The position numbers and the translations under genes were made by a program. From NCBI GenBank assembly GCA_036571765.1, contig BROE01000028.1, forward strand, positions 7,337,650 through 7,401,649: DNA of 64,000 bases. Direction: 5' to 3'. Shown one piece after another: positions 23,909 through 36,300 of the stretch; positions within the stretch are counted from its first letter, which is position 1; each line of letters opens with the position of its first letter. The notes under the pieces are model-generated. The model was given only the letters and a program-made list of their open reading frames with translations. It did not search any database and was not told where the DNA came from. The DNA comes from Plecoglossus altivelis. Its lineage: Eukaryota > Chordata > Actinopteri > Osmeriformes > Plecoglossidae.

Positions 23909-26900
23909 CTGGAAGATAACGCGAGAGAGAGAGACATCAGGACATACTTAATGGCAACTCTATCTGAGGATGTGAACACAACTTCCCTGGGATAAACATA
24001 AAAGCATCTGGTAATAATAACAGAAATAACTCGGGACTCTTATGACAAAATAACCGTGCTCCGAGAATGCTCAGACACACACACGCACACACACACACAC
24101 ACGCACACCCACACACACACCCACACACACACCCACACCCACACCCACACACACACACACACATACTTGTACTTACTCCAAGGCCAACAAACACACCCAC
24201 ACCGACGCTGAGGTAGACAGAGATTCAGACACACAAACACAACACAACACACACACACACACACACTTCACCTGGGCAGCAGAGCAGCCACAGGAGTGAC
24301 GATACACAGCAGGTAGAAGAGCGGTTCTCCCAGCAGCCTCTGCATGGTCCAGTAGGGGCTGGAGGGGGAGTAGCAGGAGGGGCAGGAGGCGTTGTAGCAC
24401 AGCGACACGGTGAAGAACAGGGCCACGCTGAAGCCGATGGACAGCCAGTTCATCCACGTCTGCAGGGGAGGGAGAGGGGGCACAGTGACTCACTGCCATC
24501 TGACTCTGCTGACTCACCACACCGCTGGTGCTCACGGAACCAAAACACTCACAACACAGAGAAACTTCCATCAGTGTTTCACCAATTAAAGGGAGGTGGG
24601 GAGGAGAACTGAGTGGTCTCCTTCCCTCCCCTTCCATTCCTGCCCCTCCCTGTCTGGTGGGGGGGGGCAGGTAGTCTGTTTCTCTGAAGGGAAGGGGAGG
24701 GGGTCTGCTGAATAGTCCTCCCCCGTAGAGTGAGGGGTACAGACTGTTCCCTCGCACCCCCTCCCTACCTCCCATACCTTTGAATGACTTTCATAAACCT
24801 GTCCCTGTCAACAGACTTATTTTCCTGGCCAGGCAGGCGGTACTGGAACTGCCAGCTGAGCATGTGCTCTCAAGCGTTGCCATGGCTAACAGGGACAGTG
24901 GGCTTCCAGTGGCCCTGCGCGAGAGGCCATCGTGTCTGCCACGCAGCGCCAGGGCGGAAAAAGAACATTTCCCCCCCCGCATGTGCGAAAGCTGTCAGGT
25001 AAACAAAATTGACAGTCTTCCGGCGTAATGGAAAAAGGCTTTAATCCAGTCCAGGGTCATACGTTTTAAACCGGCTCGCAAAGCGATTATCTGGGACGCT
25101 AGGTGAGGCACACGCACCTGAGAACCCAGTCATGGGACACCCAACTACATAAACCATTATTTTGGCGGCTGCGCGTTGCCTCCAAGGGGAGCGTAGCGTC
25201 GACAGGTTGAGCGCAGGCGGGGCTAGTCGCCGCGGTGATAGATGGCCTCAGGTGCTGCAGCGTCTTCCGGGTTTGATCTTCTCAGCAAGACGCACGTGGA
25301 AACACCAACTGCCTTGTCAAGCCTCGGGCTGGTGCAGTCAGCCGGGGGGGCTGGTCTGAGGCTGCAGGGGGAGAGGGGGGGGAGAGGGAGTTTCTCTACT
25401 GCCAGGGCCAAGGCTGAGGAAAAGGATTATTTTGAATCCCCTGAAAAGCTACAGCAACTAAACTCACAAGCTTTGGTTCGGTTACTGCAAATCCCCCCCC
25501 CCCCCGCCCCCGCCCACCGTTTTCTTTGTAGCTCAAATGTTTCCGCTTCAAGTCGGGAGCCTCTGCTGAACTCAGGCCTCATCAAGCTGGGAGCTTCTTT
25601 ATTGAATTCCTCAACTCGATTGATTCCGGAACTCGAGCGCACAGTCGATTAGCGCTGAATGAGCGTGTGGCTGGTGGAGTTCCTCACCCAGGTCTTGGTC
25701 TCCACGCCCAGGTGCAGCAGGATGGTGAGGAGGGCCAGCGTGGTGATGGGGGTACCCCACGTTAGAAGGTCCACCTCAGAGTCAGCGTAGGCCTGGAGGA
25801 AGACGAGGGGAGCGAGGAGGGGGGAAGGGACAGGGGGGCAGGGGAAGGGAGGATGAGACGGGGACAAGAGAAGGAGGTGAGAAAGGGGGAGGAGAGCGAG
25901 AAGGAGGAAGGGAGGCAGACGAGAGGGAGGAGGGAGAGACGCAGGGGAGCGACGCAAGAGAACAAACGTGAGACGAAGAGTGAACATCCGAGACCACGAC
26001 CGGGGTCGGCGACTAAAAACAATCAATGAAATATCAAACCCCCAATAGAAATCCCCCCGAAACACTCACAAAGTAAGGGATGAAGAAACAGATGAGACTC
26101 TGGTAGAAGGCATCGATCATGTTCATCCAGAACATGTATGGCTTGTATTCCTGAAACAACCCAAGTCAAAAAAACAAAGCAGAAACAAACCCTTAGCTTG
26201 GAGCGTCGCAAAACACCGCTTCCTCAGTGTCTGCACCAGAAACACCGGTTAGGACGTCCTCATAATGGACCTGTACGAAGTTATGATCCGAGACCAATAA
26301 TCATAAATGTCCTCTGAAGAGTCGCAGAGGGACCGGATCAGCCCTAACTGCTTAATTGTTCCGTGTAGGGTGATTCAGCTCAGTGGATGATTGGGTTTTT
26401 AGAAACCAGAACCATGCCTTCCTTGGATGTCAAACTTCCTGTACGATCAGCCACCGCAGCGGCTATAGATGGGCTGTCCTCTCTAGAAGGTTCTCTCTCC
26501 ACGCCGCATGCTAAACACACAACCTCCCTACGCAAAACCCCCAATATGCTTTCATCCCTCGTGAAGATGTGCTGAGATCACGTGTGTGTGTGTGTGTTGG
26601 AACCATGTGTGTGTGTGTGTGTCGTGTACCTCTGAGTTCTGTCCGTTCATGTAGAGCTGAGGTAGTTCCTGGAGTGTCTGGGAGGACACGTCTTTGTCCA
26701 GCGTGCCCGTGACCAGCTGGGGGAACGCCGAGAACATCAGGTTGAAGAAGATCAGATACCACTGGTCAATCATGGCCGAGCCCGAGAAGCCACAGTAAAA
26801 CTGATACCAGAAGACCAGAGCCACGAACATCTGAGAGGAGAGAGACGGATGGAGAGAGACAGAGAGAGTGTGAGGAGCAGAGACAGACAGATGGGGGCAT

Positions 26901-29900
26901 GGAGACAGGGAGACAGAGAGAGAGGGGCGGCAGAGAGAGGCGGACAGAAGAAGATAGAGACAGAAGAAGAGGGAGACATGAAAGAGAGAAGACAGGAGGC
27001 AGAGAAGTACGTGGCGACAGAGAGCCGAGCAGGCGAATTTTCCCGGCAGCAGCCTCGACGCAGCTGCCGCTCCCGGCAGAGACCGTACTTCGGCGCGCCA
27101 CCACCCAAGACTGCACCGCGAGAGCACGACCCGACACGCGGAGACTACCGACGACTACACCGGAAGAGCGCGTGCAACACGACCTGTGCTACTTTGGACA
27201 CAATCCATAACGACTTTCCGAGCAGGACCCGACGGGCAGAGAGGTCAGAGAACACACGCAGCACCGTCGTTACAAAAAGAGGAGGAGCAGAGAAAGAGAG
27301 AAGAAGGAGGAGTGTGTAATCTGTTAGAAACAGAGAGGAGACTGGAAGACAGAGGCAGAAAAGGTGACTGCTGAGGCCGACAGAGACTCGAGACGCAGAG
27401 GAGAGTGCTAATGCTATCGAGAGGATGTATAGCGGAAAACGGGAGGGAAAGGAGGGGAGGCAGAGAGATAGGCATGAGCCAAGTGGAATCTGCCAGCTGT
27501 TCTCAGTTAAACAACGCAGGGGAATCTCATGGTGCCTCCCAAGCCACACAGGTCAAATGCGAGCTGCATTCTACAGCTGAACGAGTTACACGCGAGTCTC
27601 TTCTCAGACTAGAGACAGACATGCTCTCATCTAGCAGATTCCAACATGGGACACACTAAGTAAACACCAAGTAAACACTAAGTCAAGCAAAGTATTGATG
27701 GAACAAATGAGCACAGATCAAAAGTAAGAAGAAAAAAAAAGACCTAATCAAATGCCAAAGTTAGGTTGAGGCCAGCCTACACGTAACTCGCAGGTCAGTC
27801 ATCCTTAGAACTGTCATCGTCTAGCACAATGACTTCTCAGTCTCCCACCGCAGCGCTGTTTCCAGACCAGGCTCTGGGAAGGAAACACTCACTGCATTCT
27901 TGTAGAAGAAGTAGAGGATCATGTTGGCCAGCCGGGAATAACACCAGTGTCCATGGACCAGCAGCAGCTTCTGCAGGTACTGGAAACGAGGGAGGGAGAA
28001 GTCGCTGGCCATGACAGCCTGGAGGAGGAGGAGGAGGGAGGAGGAAGTATAGGGTAANNNNNNNNNNNNNNNNNNNNNNNNNNNNNNNNNNNNNNNNNNN
28101 NNNNNNNNNNNNNNNNNNNNNNNNNNNNNNNTGCTAAACACACAACCTCCCTACGCAAAACCCCCAATATGCTTTCATCCCTCGTGAAGATGTGCTGAGA
28201 TCCAACTTGTGCGTGGTTGGAGGCTCGTACCCTGACGGCGTTCCGTCATGTAAGCTGCAGGAAGTTCCCTGAGTTCTGAGGAACACGTCTTCTGTCCAGC
28301 GTGCGCCCTGTGACCCTAGGCCCCCTGGGACACGCCGAGAACCATCAGGTTGACTAGCAAGATCAATACCACTGTCAATCCATGGCCGCAGCCGCCGAGA
28401 GAGCCACATGTAAAACCTGTGATTACTCAGAATACCAGAGCACGAACAGTCTGAGAGAGAGAGACGGATGAGAAGAAAACAAGAGAGTGTAGAGAAGACA
28501 AGACAGAGGGCAGGAGAATGGACGACACAGAGAGAGGGGGCAGACGAGAGGGACAGAAAGAAAGAAAGACCAAGCGAGGGAGCAGAAAGAAAAATTGAGA
28601 GACAGAGGCAAAGAGAGCAGAGGGGGACAGAGAGAGAGGGGGGCAGAGAGCAGGGCAGAGAGAGGGGGACAGAAAGCGAGAGAGACAGAGAGAGGGAAGA
28701 CAGAGAGAAGAGAAGGGGGCAGAGAGCAGAGGGGCGACCCCAGCGAGAGAGGCGGGGACACAAAAGAGGGAGGCAGAGAACAGAGAGAAGACAGGCAGAT
28801 CGGGGAAGTAAAATCAGGATGGATGGAAGACAGAGCAAAAAAGGTTGAAATGGGAGAAGGACAGAAAGGGAAGAGAGAAGAAATGAAGGAATCGAAAAGG
28901 GAGGAAAGAGGGAGCATAGAGATAGAGCAGACGCCCAAGTACGCCATCCTGCAAGCTGTTCCTCTCCAGGAAACAACGGCACGGGAATCTCATGGCCCAG
29001 CCACACTACGGATGGCTTGCCTACTATGACCCAGACACTAAGCTCCAACTAGGAGACACGCGACACGTCTCCATCTACGCAACTCCAAGCATGGAAGCAC
29101 CTAAGGTAAACACCAAGTACAACACTAAAGTCAGCAACAGTATCGATGAACAAATAACCACAGATTCAAAATGTAAAAAAAAAAAAAGACCTAATCAAAT
29201 GCCAAAGTTAGGTTGAGGCCAGCCTACACGTAACTCGCAGGTCAGTCATCCTTAGAACTGTCATCGTCTAGCACAATGACTTCTCAGTCTCCCACCGCAG
29301 CGCTGTTTCCAGACCAGGCTCTGGGAAGGAAACACTCACTGCATTCTTGTAGAAGAAGTAGAGGATCATGTTGGCCAGCCGGGAATAACACCAGTGTCCA
29401 TGGACCAGCAGCAGCTTCTGCAGGTACTGGAAACGAGGGAGGAACGAGAATTCGCGGCCAGACACCGAGATGAGATGAGAGGAAGAACGGCCGGAAAAAC
29501 AACATCGCAAGGGAACAAACACACACACACACACACAACAGCACACACACCAGCGGAAGAATGGACACACACCACACATCACCCTGACAACCCCGCCGGC
29601 CACCCACGTATTCCCAAGCTCCACTCCGACCCAAACCAGCTGCTGCTTCTAGATTCAAACGCTTCCTGAAAACATCTGAACATCCCTGACAAACTCCCTT
29701 TTCTCGGTGCTGCGCTGGGCCACCGTCGGAAATACAAAACACCACCAGAAAAAGTTCGAGACACAACCTCCCCCCCCCCTACTCCTACACCCAGATCCCT
29801 GGGACACCAGGAACCTTCTGGAAGGCCTCACGACTGTCAGGACTGTCAACGAGAAAAATAACAGCAGCTGCCTCATTGTACAGTAATTTAATTTCTGCTG

Positions 29901-30300
29901 CGCCCCTAATAACCGAGCTTAAACGACCGCACGGGGGAACCGGTCCCGGTTAGAGAGAAGGCCAGTTAATCATAGCACTCGTCTCGCACCATGCAGAAGG
30001 GGAAGGCCAGGGGGAGGGATAGGGGAGGGGGGGGGCGATGAGGAAAAGCCCACCCAGCAAACCACAGCTCTAGCAAGTACGGCCTTCCTCATTAAGACCA
30101 AATTTTATTAACAATGATTAATCTGGCGGGCGGCGCAGAGACAGGATATCGAGTCTTTAAACAGATGTGAGGTGCTGCGTGCCGCCCGCAGAGCCCTGCC
30201 TGCAGGTTAATTGGACGGCTCCCTCCGTTGCTATGTCGTTGCTATGCACGGTCACCTTCCTGGAACGCGGTGCACAGTTGTGCTTCAAGTTCATGTGCAT

Positions 30301-30341
<41 letters not shown>

Positions 30342-33300
30342 CCTCAGAGCCTAAAGGACAGTACCTGGTGTGGTTAATGAGTGGGGATGTGTGGCACATT
30401 ACAGGAAACCACCCAGTTAATCCAGCCATTTACCATTACCCCTCCTCTGACTGGTCCTCCCTTTTAAATGTCATCCCTCGCTTCCCCAGGCCTATTACTG
30501 CTCATCCCCTCCACCCTCCATCCTCCCTCCTCTGTCCTCAACCCCCTGCAGGCTCTCACCCATCCACTCACTTTCATATCTTTTATAGTCCCCTCTAAAT
30601 CACCCTAACCCTGTTCCTCCACCACTCATGTCCCCTCCATCTCTCTATCCATCCGTCACCCTCTCCCTCCCTCCCAGGCCCCTCCCATGTTTCTCCTTAC
30701 CTGCATGCCCTCCTGTCCCGAGATGCCCACGCCCACATCTGCCACCTGGATCATGCTGACATCATTAGCCCCATCACCTGAGATTAATGGGAGAGGAGAG
30801 AGCGAGGTACAGAAACAACAGAGAGAGGAGGGAGAGGTGGAGAGAGAGGGCAGTAGAGAAAGGTGGATAGAGGGATGAGAGAGAGGGAGAGTGGAGGGAA
30901 AGGGGGGTGTAGAGAGAGAGAGAGAGGGGGGGATGTCTCAAGAGAGAGAAAGAGAGAGGGAAATGGGGAAGCAGAGTGGGAATGAAACGAAAAGAGAGAG
31001 AGATTCAGTAAAGGGTGCAAAGCTCCCCATCCCTCACCACTAAGTCACTCCACCTAACTGCTAACACAGCACACAGAAAAGCGCTCGGCAGGCAGAAACG
31101 TGAGCTAGCCAAGCGCAGCGGCAAACAAAACAACACACACAGTAAACAGACAAGACCACAGTGAGTCGCAGCGGTCCCTGCAGAACACCACAACACCTTC
31201 ATCCTGACGGCACACCTTCCCCCCCGCCCCCCCCCCCCCCCAAAAAACCCACCTTGGCGTGAACAGAAAGCCCTCGCTAACAGAGAGACATAGCGTTTCT
31301 ATCGGCATGTTTATTATGGTTTCTGTGGGTAGAACTGTTAGTGGACCCCCCCCCAACCCCCCACCACATGAAAAAGCGAATAGTTTTAGCACCAGTGGAA
31401 ACTGCTGGGGGGACCGGGGGGTGGAGGGTGGGGGAGGTCAGGAACAGGGACGGGGACGGGGAGTGTTATGGATGGAGGTCCTGTGATGGTGTTCTGCTGG
31501 AGAGAGAGGCAGCAGTCCATCAGAAGGTCTCTGCCTGGTATTGGCTGCCAACGCGCTCCACGCCAGCATATTTCCCAGCCGTGAAGCCCTCTCCTGCGGG
31601 GGGGAATAAGTGGGGAGTGATGTGGAGGGAGGAAGGCGGGGGCTAGGCTACGCTTCGGGGTTCGAGCGCTTTCGAGGCATTCCATCCATCAGTTGGGTTG
31701 TTTTCCGGGAAGTACACTGCCACAGTGTTTTAGGAGGTGAGGTGCTGGAGTTTTCTCAGAGCAAACTGCACCGATCACTTCCAGCATCCCCTGTCGCCCC
31801 ACATGACGAGCCAATCACCTGCTGACGTGGCTAATCGACCAATCACCTGCGGATGTGACGAATCGACCAATCCCCTGCTGATGTGACGAATCGACCCATC
31901 GCAAGCCCAGCCAGTCACCTGCTGTTGTGACTAATTCACCAGATACATTCTTATGGCTTTGACTAAGACAATCTCACTGAGATGGCGTGAGAGGTCACAA
32001 AACAAACCCGATGACTAAAAAGCCATGAGGTAGAGACAAAGATGGCCCTTCACCTACCTATGGCCAGGGTCATGACCTTCAGCTTGTTCCGAACCAACTG
32101 CACAACCATGCTCTTCTGCAGGGGCGTGGAGCGGCAACACAGCACCGAGCGACAGCTCCGGGCCACGGCCAGGAACTTGTCTTCCAGGCTGCGGTCCAGG
32201 GCGTAGGCCAGCGTGCGCCCGTCAATCACCAGCCCCAGGCGGTGCACCAGGACGGGCGCGGCCTGGGAGGAGGTGGTGGAGGAGGAGGAGGAGGAGGGAG
32301 GCGAGAGGTCGAACAGGGGGAAGTCGTGCTGGAAGGCCCCGGCCGCCTGCTCCGGGGAGGGACACAGGAACTTGGCCTGGATGTAGTGGAGACTCTCCTC
32401 GAGCAGCGCGGCACAGGCCTCCTGAAGGAGAGGGAGGGAGAGAGAGAGAGAGAGAGAGAGGGTGGGAGAGAGAGAGGGTGGGAGAGAGAAAGAGAGAGAG
32501 AGGGTGGGAGGAGGGAGCATTAGGGAGGAGGAGAGGCAGGTGAAGAGGACAGAGGAACAGAGAGAAAGACAGAAAAGAGAACAAAAAAATTGAGACAGAA
32601 TTGGAGATGAGCGAGAGTGAGAATGAAAAAGGGAGAGTGAAGGAAAATGAGGAAATAGTCAGGAAGAGAAAAAAAACAGACAAAGGGTCAGGTTGAGGAC
32701 ACAGTTTCTATCTAACTTTCACACAAGGCTTGTGATTCACAGACACAGTCAGTAAAGAGGGGTGGGGGGGTGGGGGGGATGGGGGGAAGGGGGCAGGGCT
32801 GCAGGAGAGGACACTGTCAGTATCCAGCACCAGTCTATCCCTCAACACATCTGGCAGCCAGACCCTGGTACCAGACCCAGCCAGAACTCACTGCCACGCC
32901 TGACCCAATCACATAACTTTCTCCTCCACGAGCCAAAAATAATTAGCTAGGAGAGAGAGTGTTAGCTGAGGTGTTGAACAGCATCCAAATACCTTCTCCT
33001 TCACGGGAAAAAGCCCAGAACCAATCCATCAATCGTTCTCAGCACCACCTCCATCCATCTCTCTACAGGGGGCCAGCAGAGGGCAGTGGACTAGGGTGCA
33101 CTAGCCAGAACCGCCCACAGGGCTCACCTGGGAGTCTGCATTCAGAGTGATGATCTCCTCCTCGGGTTCCAGCAGTTTGCAGGCGTAGGCAATGTTGATG
33201 GCCGTTTCCTGTTTGTCCCCTGTCAGCACCCATATTTGTAGTCCGGCCTTGCGCAGGGAGGCGATGGTCTCTGGTACTCCATCCTGGAGTCGGTCCTCGA

Positions 33301-36300
33301 TGCCCGTTGCTCCTGCATCGTCACACGGACACTAATAGTTTATTTACCTCCCAGGTGACCCTCACAGGGACCCTTACATATTCCAACAAAAAAAACTAAC
33401 AAGCAAACTAAAATGTTCTAAATTGTAACAAGCACAAGTTGCTGGTGCTGATGCAGGTCGAGGCGTGTGTTTACCCAGGAGGTGAAGGTTCGTCTCCAGA
33501 CGCAGAGCTGAGTCAAACAGCAGCTCTTCTCGGCCCTGCAGGGCCGTCTCTGCCTCTAGGTGGCGCCGCAGCCAGGCGGCATACTCCTCCTTGGTTAGAG
33601 TCTGATATGCGTGGGCGCACACACACACACACACACACAAACGCAACAACACACACAGCAAAATCACATTTAGTCTTTTATCTTGATGTGAACTCTGAAC
33701 TCCAAAACAAGGTTTTGCCTCCTTACTGGGCCAGCAGAGGCAAACAAACCAGTGGAGGATGGGAGGGAGGAAGGGAGGATGGGAGGGAGGATGGGAGCAT
33801 CTATTCGCAGGGCAGGCAGCAGACGGGAGCAGAAGAAGGGAGCACGAGAGGGAGCAGAGAGGTGAGGGAGTACCGTACTTGGTGAGGCAGGGAGGGAATG
33901 GGTAGAAGTATATTTGAGGTCTCTTCTTTGGTTGAGGAGTAAGGCCTAATTTTTACTTCTAGACACACTCAGGGACAAGCCCAGGTTAACTAGTTATTCA
34001 CACAATTCCACGATTGAAAAATCGCCACAAGCGTCTTTATTTAGTTATTGCTGTATGTAATTCATTGCGACCGATTACTGCGCTTATCCTTGCTGTAGAG
34101 GGGTGTGTTTTTCTCAGAGAAGCAAAGGTGTGGAGTGATACACGTCTGTCTGCGTGTGAGCGAAACCATCATTGAAGTCCTTTGCGAATGGCAAGTGTGA
34201 GGCCACCATCACCGAGGCCACACTACACGTCATGTGTGATACGCAGGAGACTTTATGAGGTGAGGGGCAATATACACTATAGCCCTGTGGCATTTACCGT
34301 TCTCACGTACGATTCACCCGCCCCCTTGCGTTTTCCCCAGAATCTTCGGGTTTTCAATGCAGGGTGCGATTTAGGGTAACAATACGGGGAAACTGATAGC
34401 GATTGCCGCCGCTTACATGATTTCATCCACTAGCATGAGTCTGAAGGCCCAATCAAGCAGCCGAGGAACAGGAGGGAGTAGGCCTAGATCACTATGACTT
34501 CCATCGCGCCAGGCGGAGCAACTAGTGAGTTGTTCAGGTTCTGAAATAGTTGGTTATGAAAAACGGACGTTGGGAAGCATAGCACACCTGAGAACAGCGT
34601 TACTTGAGCAAAAGAAAGCTGAAGCACGCCAATGCAGCCAAAGCTACAAAAAAGGTCCGTTCAGTTAAAATCGCGATGTCGTTGAGAACCGTTGCTCTGT
34701 GTTGGGCTTGACCAGTACTCTGGACTGACAGCATTGGGGTGGTGGTGCCCCTCCTAGAAGGGGGGAACCGAAGGGTTCCCGTGTTCCGAGGACCCGTAGC
34801 AGGGATCACACTCCTCAGCCTTCGTGGTAAGGTCTATGCTAGGGTACTAGAGAGGAGAATATGACCAACTACTGAAACTCTTTTGGCCGGATTCAGTCCG
34901 GAGCAAGTTGTGGTGTAGCTTATGTGCCTACGCGAACACTGGAGCGGTCAGCTCTCTATACTCGTTGCGCCACAGGATTGCGTGCTGCGGGTACAGCGGT
35001 TTGCACCTTTTATGAGTGCTGTCAAAGGGACAAGCATTGTGCCCAACCAGGGTTGCGTGCGACTTGTGCTTTGCTAGAGCGCCGATCTGGGAGAAGGTGC
35101 GTTCGACCGCGTTTCCGGCCTCGTGTGTTCCTCCCGCTAGGGAGGGTCGAAGATGTTAGATTTCGCCGTCATTGCGTGAGAATTTTTATGAGGGATCATC
35201 GCGCTTTACTTAGCGCCCATTGTAGCCGTGTGAGAGTCGAGTCGGTCTCTGGGAGGGTGTCCTGGTTCGGAAGGGGAAGAGCCCAATCTATTCACTAGAG
35301 AAAAAAAAAAAACATCCTCTGCACGGAATTTACAGATGATGTTGTCCTGAAGGCTTCATCGGACCGGGACATGCAGCGTGCACTGGGGGGGGGAAGCGGT
35401 GTCTAGATGCCAGCAATGCGAGGTGTTGGCAGAGATGGGAAGACAAGAGAAGAAAAAAAGGGAGAAAGGTCAGCACCACCTCCAAGAATCAGCAGAGGTC
35501 AGTGGGGTTACATGGCAGGAGGAGTTTACCATACATGATTCGCGTGGAGGAAAAGGGTGGGGAGCCCCTGCATTGTCTCTCTAATCTAGGGTGGGTGGGC
35601 GTGGAATTGAATTGTAACAAGGCCCTCTCTCCCTGCTTGCTCATTTCGCTTTCATTATTCGGAGAATCGCTACAAGTAGTCTGGGGTTCCTCATGTCTAT
35701 CACAAGTGGGGAGAGACCTATTCTAGTCCTTCAACGACCAAAAAACAATACCCACAGGAAGCTTTTGTGCACGAGGTCGGATGGTGCAGCTAGCTGCTTA
35801 GTTGTGATGCAGTCTCCTTTACCGGACTTTTGTGGTTGAAGAAGATAGCTGATGGTCTGAAAGGCGAAAGCTCTTGATTTAGTCGCCTAGGCGCTTTCGC
35901 AAATTGTTCATGTCAACTGTCCCATCACCCTAACTCCTCACTTTGAGCGTCATGAAACATGGACACTGAGGCCATGCACAGCCGGCGGTTCATCCCATGA
36001 CCCATAAGAAAAAAATAGGACAAGGTTATCGTGGAAATATTTCAAGCAGAAAGGTGCGGTCGAACAACTGGTCAATGACAACAAGTGTCGCCCTTCACCA
36101 GCCTGCGTGCCCGGGCCGACTCGGGGTGATTGAGCCCGCAACGGGGTCCTCCGACAATCCAAGGTGCCGCTCCGATCCAATGTCTACCCCGGAGCTCCCG
36201 GATAGGAGTTTAACGAAAAAGCTTCGTCCAGACCCCCTGTTATCGCTTCCAACGTGAGGAGCCAGCACATTGAGGGTGGGCCGTAGTCGCGAGTAGGGTG

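Larger units (their letters stand above)
26512..28057. repeat. Left copy of a segment duplicated across the gap
   Basis: This segment (atp10a exons 17 and 16 and their introns) recurs after the N gap. The word tgctaaacacacaacctccc at 26512 is exactly the first sequence after the gap at 28132. This copy has intact exons and is taken as the true one. Confidence 0.85.
28132..29467. repeat. Right, error-rich copy of the duplicated segment
   Basis: The first about 70 bases (28132-28200) and about 250 bases near 29187-29440 match the left copy essentially exactly. Between them the same order of words is kept but broken by frequent one- to few-base insertions and deletions. That pattern fits unpolished long-read sequence better than an old duplication. 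Confidence 0.8.

Noticed and set aside
24784..25652. ORFs in the atp10a intron between exons 19 and 20
   Set aside because: No family resemblance, no splice support, and they overlap on both strands.
28229..28450. A biological atp10a exon duplication
   Set aside because: The indel pattern, the exact matches only at the block ends and the adjacent N gap fit an assembly artefact better.
34924..35298. 124-aa plus-strand ORF
   Set aside because: It lies inside the broken LINE block; the LINE protein words occur in other frames of the same DNA, so this ORF is an accident of frameshifts.
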